From positions 500,001 through 564,000 of the forward strand of contig CAHIKZ030000580.1 in the NCBI GenBank assembly GCA_903632075.3: a stretch of DNA of 64,000 bases. Direction: 5' to 3'. This document shows positions 60,476 to 64,000 of this stretch, piece after piece. The number at the start of each line of letters is the position of its first letter. The first letter of the stretch is position 1. Made by a program: the position numbers and the translations under genes. This DNA comes from Acanthosepion pharaonis. Taxonomy: Eukaryota > Mollusca > Cephalopoda > Sepiida > Sepiidae. The notes beneath the pieces are model-generated. The model saw only the letters and a program-made list of their open reading frames with translations, was not told the origin of the DNA and made no database searches.

Positions 60476-60900
60476 ACTTGAAGCAACAGAAACAAAGAAA
60501 AGAGTACTGAGCTACTATGTATTATCAATCCTTATATATAGCCATGAATACTGGACAATTTCCTTGCAAATGAAGGCACCAGAGAATAGGAGGAGCATGC
60601 GAGTAAAGAGGAAGTTTAAAAAAATGTAGAACGAAATGAGGGCTTATAATTAGTATTTAAAAATCAGCAGCTGACATTTATTATAAGACACATAATGAGG
60701 AAAGAGTACTTGAAGAATTTGATACTCACAGGACTTTGAAAGGCAAGAGGAGAGTAGAGAGGAACAGTTAATTTGTCTAAATGGTTAGCAAAACATAAAC
60801 GGGGAGTGACAGTTAAAGGAAAAGTATTGTTTAATGATAAAAGGGTAGGGAGTTGTGGAGAGCCATGGTCACCCACATCTTGAAGAACACGGGGCATGAA
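60380..60900 (+). pseudogene. LINE C-terminal fragment, partly duplicated
   Basis: Reads 'TKKRVLKCYVISTIPYGSES' and 'WTIS', a block that occurs twice (60380-60455 and 60480-60560), then 'KSAADIYYKTHNEERVLEEF' with 'KGKRRVERN' near 60740-60770 and 'LWRAMVTHILKNTGHE' near 60855-60900. This is the C-terminal region (TRKRLLKxYVxSxLLYGxExWT ... GxRxRGRxR ... WRxM) found in RTE/CR1-type LINEs. On the opposite strand to the LINE at 59250-60475. Confidence 0.65.
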
Positions 60901-61020
60901 ATAATAATGACAATCAATTAAATTCTAATGTAACAACTATAAATTTGATTTTATGTTAACGGAAATGAAATAAATATCCTGTTAAATGCTGCAAGAGATT
61001 TTATGAATAAAGACTATTTT

Positions 61021-61062
61021 TACTGACGCATTTCTTCCTGTAATGAACTTTATCAAGGAAAA
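61021..61062 (-). ncRNA. Hammerhead-like motif, family 2, copy 2
   Basis: - strand: CCTTGATAAAGTTCATTACA then GGAAGAAATGCGTCAG. One change in GAAAC and a weakened stem II. Confidence 0.35.
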
Positions 61063-61327
61063 TGTAAGGATTTTATTTTGCAACAAGCTTTTTTTTATAA
61101 ACGGATGCAAAAATATCGTTATGTTTTCAAAATTTTTAAATTTAAGAACGCTTATAAATATTCATCAGGCTAACTGTGAAAGTTAACCATGTAGGATGCT
61201 AAATAATGTAATTTAATGCCTCATGAACGAAAGTGACTAAATGTTGTTATTTTTGTTGCTGAAATATTTTTCATGCAATTATTGAAATAATTATTATTAA
61301 AATAATTATGAATTAAAATCTTTACAT

Positions 61328-61366
61328 TTGCATTGATAAACTTCATCAAAAGACGAAACGCATCGT
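61328..61366 (+). ncRNA. Hammerhead-like motif, family 2, copy 3
   Basis: + strand: CATTGATAAACTTCATCAAA then AGACGAAACGCATCG. GAAAC is intact. Confidence 0.4.
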
Positions 61367-61554
61367 TAAAAAAGTTTTCCTCGTGTCTTTTATCTATATT
61401 TATCTTTACAGATATTTTTTTTTTATTTACATTTGAATTTTTACAGGAGATACTTTCTTTTGAAACTTTCTGAACAGATGAGTAATTTTGCCTCAACTTT
61501 GTTTTGCATGTTTGATACATTCAGTAATTTTGAAAGCGCAAAGTCCCTTTCTTT

Positions 61555-61595
61555 TTCGCAACACCATCACCCGACCCGACCCGACCCTACCACAC
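61555..61595. repeat. (CCCGA)n short tandem repeat
   Basis: ACCCGACCCGACCCGACCCT: three to four pentamer units. Confidence 0.8.
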
Positions 61596-61771
61596 TAGAC
61601 TCCACCCTAATATACGGGTTTAGCTTTGTTGTTCAGTGAAGGTTTATGAAACTGAAATAAAATCGACAACCGGTTTGACAAGTAAGATACTTTATTAAAT
61701 CCATTTCACTCAAACGCTTTCTGTGAATATCTACGTTGTCTAACGATATAAATGTGTCGCATATAAATGTA

Positions 61772-61775
<4 letters not shown>

Positions 61776-61824
<49 letters not shown>
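61776..61824. repeat. (AT)n microsatellite
   Basis: Pure AT run. Confidence 0.95.
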
Positions 61825-61827
<3 letters not shown>

Positions 61828-62085
61828 ACATAATAATTACTTACGTATTTAAATACCAACTGCATATTCATATAATATGCTTACACGGCTGCAATAAGTC
61901 TAGTATAATCTAAATTTTATGAACATGTTTGGTTTCAGCGAAGTTTCAAATATAATTGCGCACTGGAAATTGGAATCCATTTTTACTCCATAATTTCCAA
62001 CTATCGTATGTACAAACAAATATGTATATATACATGTATATATGCATGTAGACGTGTTCGTGTATAATATGGTCACTGGAAATAT

Positions 62086-62331
62086 TCACGCGTAAGCCAC
62101 CAACAAATATTTAAGGATTGACAATTCAATATACAATTTCCTGTCGAATCTTAAATATAGATCTCCCCTGCGCATTTGCCCCACCCAATTGAATGTGTTG
62201 CCTATACAGAACTGTATCCCCCAACTGTTTACTTGTGGATTGTAGCTTCCTCTGATATAACCAGTTTGGAATGTAGTAGGCTTTGTTGCAATTTCGTCCC
62301 CGTTACAGATAGGAGTGGTTGTTGAGGACGC
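62086..62331 (-). CDS. Candidate terminal exon, unknown gene
   Basis: 81 codons without a stop on the - strand, ending TGA (62086-62088). It includes 'PICNGDEIATKPTTFQTGYI', 'RGSYNPQVNSWGIQFCIGNT', 'FNWVGQMRRGDLYLRFDRKL', 'YIELSILKYLLVAYA'. The frame has a stop (TAG) immediately upstream, which is also the AG of a plausible acceptor (GTGCTGTAG/GCG) preceded by a TTTATTTTCTTTC stretch. There is no ATG before codon 53, as expected for an internal or last exon. Composition is unlike the translated repeats around it and unlike transposon proteins that I know. Two Cys and several Trp/Tyr suggest a folded, perhaps extracellular domain, but I cannot name it. Chance remains possible. Confidence 0.4.
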   Translation of the reverse strand, partial: ASSTTTPICNGDEIATKPTTFQTGYIRGSYNPQVNSWGIQFCIGNTFNWVGQMRRGDLYLRFDRKLYIELSILKYLLVAYA

Positions 62332-62514
62332 CTACAGCACGATGCTGACTTGGAGCATTCATTGAAAGAAAATAAATGTTTCCAGATAACAAGTGAGACG
62401 CTGTAACCCCCTTTTTACAGTATTGTGTGTGCTTGGTAAAATATTTATGCCTTTGCAGGTTGTCCTAAAGCACAAATGTGTCTGTACGTAGATATAGATA
62501 ATTAGATGATCGAT

Positions 62515-62855
62515 TAGACAACAAATGGGGGCATTGCATCAGATCTCATGCCATTACAACGCTGGTGCTGCTAAAATCGACAGCATACAATGGCTGACGG
62601 GCACCAGGGCAATGATTTGTGCGCCTTATCTATGCAGCAAATCATCGACATGAGATCATGAGAAAATGGTACAGTATCTCCTGATCAGACAAGTTACGTT
62701 CCAAATTTTTTTCGGACAGGTGGTCGAATTCATCTATAGAAGAGAGTTTATGAGGCTATGGATCTAACCTGTTAGCAGGGAGTTGCGCAAACTAATGATG
62801 GATCTGTCATGGTGCGTGGTTCGTTATTGAGTTTGCAGAAACCACTATCGAAAAT
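62515..62855 (+). pseudogene. Tc1-like transposase fragment
   Basis: Reads 'IYREIVYEAMDLTCQQG'-like (62740-62780) and 'GVAQTNDGSVMVRGSLLSLQ', matching the block 'EAMDPSCQQGxVQAxxGSVMVWG' of Tc1-type transposases. Many stops. Interrupted at 62855 by the solo LTR. Confidence 0.7.
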
Positions 62856-63127
62856 TGTTGAAACTTGAATAAAGCATGGAATAATAATAATACAACACAA
62901 AATGTACGTAAACAAAATGTATTGAAACAAGGAAAAGGTACACAATATTTACAGTTAGTTTTGGTATATTCTTGGGAAGACTGTTCCTGTAGAATGGGTT
63001 GACTTAATCGCAGTCGGGCAGAGTCTCTGGATTGGATCTCTTGTTACTTCCCTCGTCTTCCCGGTACCAACCCATATTTATATGGTCGGTACTCCACTAT
63101 GTAAATTAGGTGGATCGTACCACAACA
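62856..63127 (-). mobile_element. Solo LTR, 272 bp, 5-bp target duplication
   Basis: Ends TGTTGAAACTTG and CGTACCACAACA, flanked by AAAAT on both sides (62851-62855 and 63128-63132). On the - strand a TATA-like box (CCATATAAATATGG) lies near 63074. Different family from 42162-42531. It interrupts the Tc1 remnant. Confidence 0.75.
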
Positions 63128-63204
63128 AAAATAGAGCCTGTCTCAACAGGCATGAGATTCAAATTTCCTAGTGACTGATGATAATAACACTGGGATTTGT
63201 GAGT

Positions 63205-63305
63205 TCTAGATAATCCAGACAGATGGTTAAGTTTATATGTGGAAGAGACAGCAGGAAGCAAGGTACTGTGCAAACTAGTATTGGTTTTTTAATAGAGTGA
63301 AATGT
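63205..63305 (+). pseudogene. Tc1-like transposase fragment, second copy
   Basis: 'RQMVKFICGRDSRKQGTVQT' and 'SIGFLIE' align to the same segment as 62730-62790, so a diverged paralogous fragment lies next to the first. Confidence 0.45.
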
Positions 63306-63475
63306 GTTATCAAGGATCACTAGCAAAACCAGAGTCTATTTTAACTAGTTTAGCAGACATCAATGCTTACTATGTTTTCTGATGGTGATGTTTTGTTTAC
63401 ATTATCAAAACACAATTCTATCATTGCGCATGAATGACATGAAAGCACTTCTAGGAATAATTTGATTACTTCCAA

Positions 63476-63680
63476 GGCTTACAGCCACATCTCGTTGAAA
63501 CACTGATTCCCGTAGGATCACCGAAGTTAAGCAACTTCGAGCCTGCTCAGCATCTAGATGGGTATTTTCTTGGGAATACCATTGTGAAAGGCATTAATCC
63601 ACCTTTTCTTCCCCAGATATGGGTTACGTAGTAAGACCTGTCTATATTTCTGAGATGAGGTATTGTAACTATTTACATTC
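63476..63680 (+). mobile_element. SINE with 5S rRNA-derived head
   Basis: 63476-63590 matches 5S rRNA throughout: GGCTTACAGCCACATCTCGT, GATCACCGAAGTTAAGCAAC (box A region), GATGGGTA (intermediate element) and CTTGGGAATACC (3' end of 5S). It passes without a break into AATACCATTGTGAAAGGCAT and CCCAGATATGGGTTACGTAG, the same core as in the tRNA-headed SINEs (AATACCCTTGTGAAAGGTAT at 2930). So this is a SINE3-type element, not a working 5S gene. Confidence 0.8.
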
Positions 63681-63704
63681 TTTATACTGTTCGGACTATT
63701 GATT

Positions 63705-64000
63705 TCCATATGGGACATTTTGAAGAGAGTGCTAAATTCCATGCAACCACGCCCAGCAAACTCATTTCAGTTATGGATAGTCCTTGAATATATCTGTGTA
63801 GATATACCCATGAAATAAGCCATAGAAAACGAACCAATTGATCCATTTAGCTACCCTTCAGGTACTGGCTGTAGCACTCACCACTTTTAAATCCCATTAA
63901 GCATATATGGGACATTTTGCAGAAAACCCTAAATTCCATGCAACCATACCCAACAAACCCATCTCAGTTATGTACAGCCCTTGAATATATCTGGATAGAT
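63705..64000 (+). pseudogene. Tc1-like transposase C-terminus, two tandem copies
   Basis: The unit 'HIWDILQKTLNSMQPYPTNP' and 'SQLCTALEYIWID' (63890-64000) is preceded at 63705-63800 by a diverged copy with the same block. The second has 'LNPIKHIWD' (catalytic Asp/Glu region of Tc1, where 'PIEHIWD' is usual). Period about 197 bp. The array runs off the end of the window. Confidence 0.7.

Larger units (their letters stand above)
60990..61420. repeat. Inverted pair of PLE-type ends
   Basis: Two copies of one end sequence face each other: 61000-61075 (-) and 61315-61420 (+), each with a hammerhead-like motif (61021-61062 and 61328-61366). Between them the arms of the 56493-56660 repeat occur in both orientations. 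Confidence 0.65.

Noticed and set aside
63476..63590. Functional 5S rRNA gene
   Set aside because: Many substitutions relative to 5S, no T-run terminator after it, and it continues into a SINE core.

Overview
This window is eukaryotic, AT-rich, intron-and-repeat type DNA from an animal. The dense mix of tRNA-headed SINEs, several Penelope-like elements (PLEs), restriction-like-endonuclease LINEs, a P/THAP9-like transposon, Ty3/gypsy LTR elements and long (AT)n, (GA)n, (TCTA)n and (AAT)n tracts most resembles a lophotrochozoan genome, and I would guess a cephalopod mollusc (octopus-like). That assignment is inference from repeat style, not proof.

Host genes are scarce. The only convincing one is a terminal-type exon for an NHL-repeat beta-propeller protein on the + strand (13073-13921), with a good splice acceptor just upstream (12979/12980). 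A second, unidentified candidate exon of 81 codons lies on the - strand at 62086-62331. It has no start codon, and an in-frame stop lies exactly at a consensus acceptor.

Layout: 0-9 kb holds anonymous AT-rich DNA, degraded SINEs, a near-perfect hairpin (2429-2492), a diverged repeat pair and a possible decayed mariner/Tc-type transposase. 9.2-11.95 kb is an inverted SINE pair around a LINE 3' end. 12.8-17 kb holds the NHL gene and its 3' flank. 17.3-25.1 kb is a TE nest: a TIR transposon, a LINE scrap, three PLE copies (two -, one +), hammerhead-like motifs and a SINE. 27.7-31.1 kb holds a second LINE 3' end and the best-preserved PLE. 32-35 kb holds two LINE 3' ends. 35.6-37.9 kb is a broken P/THAP9-like transposase, followed by another PLE remnant at 38.5-39.5 kb. 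42-44.5 kb is a nested stack: solo LTR, complete-length mariner with TIRs and TA duplication, and a SINE. 45.9-49.6 kb holds a fold-back element and a second copy of the 17.3-kb TIR family. 51.97-55.16 kb is a young, internally deleted Ty3/gypsy element with both LTRs and a 5-bp target duplication. 56-58 kb holds a tiny hairpin MITE, a non-autonomous Helitron with a readable empty site, and hammerhead-like motifs. 59.2-61.4 kb holds LINE fragments and an inverted pair of PLE ends. 62-64 kb holds Tc1 fragments split by a solo LTR, and a SINE whose head is 5S rRNA instead of tRNA.

No gene network can be described. Almost every coding stretch is a decayed mobile element. The interest lies in element architecture: hammerhead-like ribozyme remnants recurring at PLE-type ends, a SINE core shared between tRNA and 5S heads, triplicated primer-binding-site leaders in the gypsy element, and target-site footprints that can be read directly.
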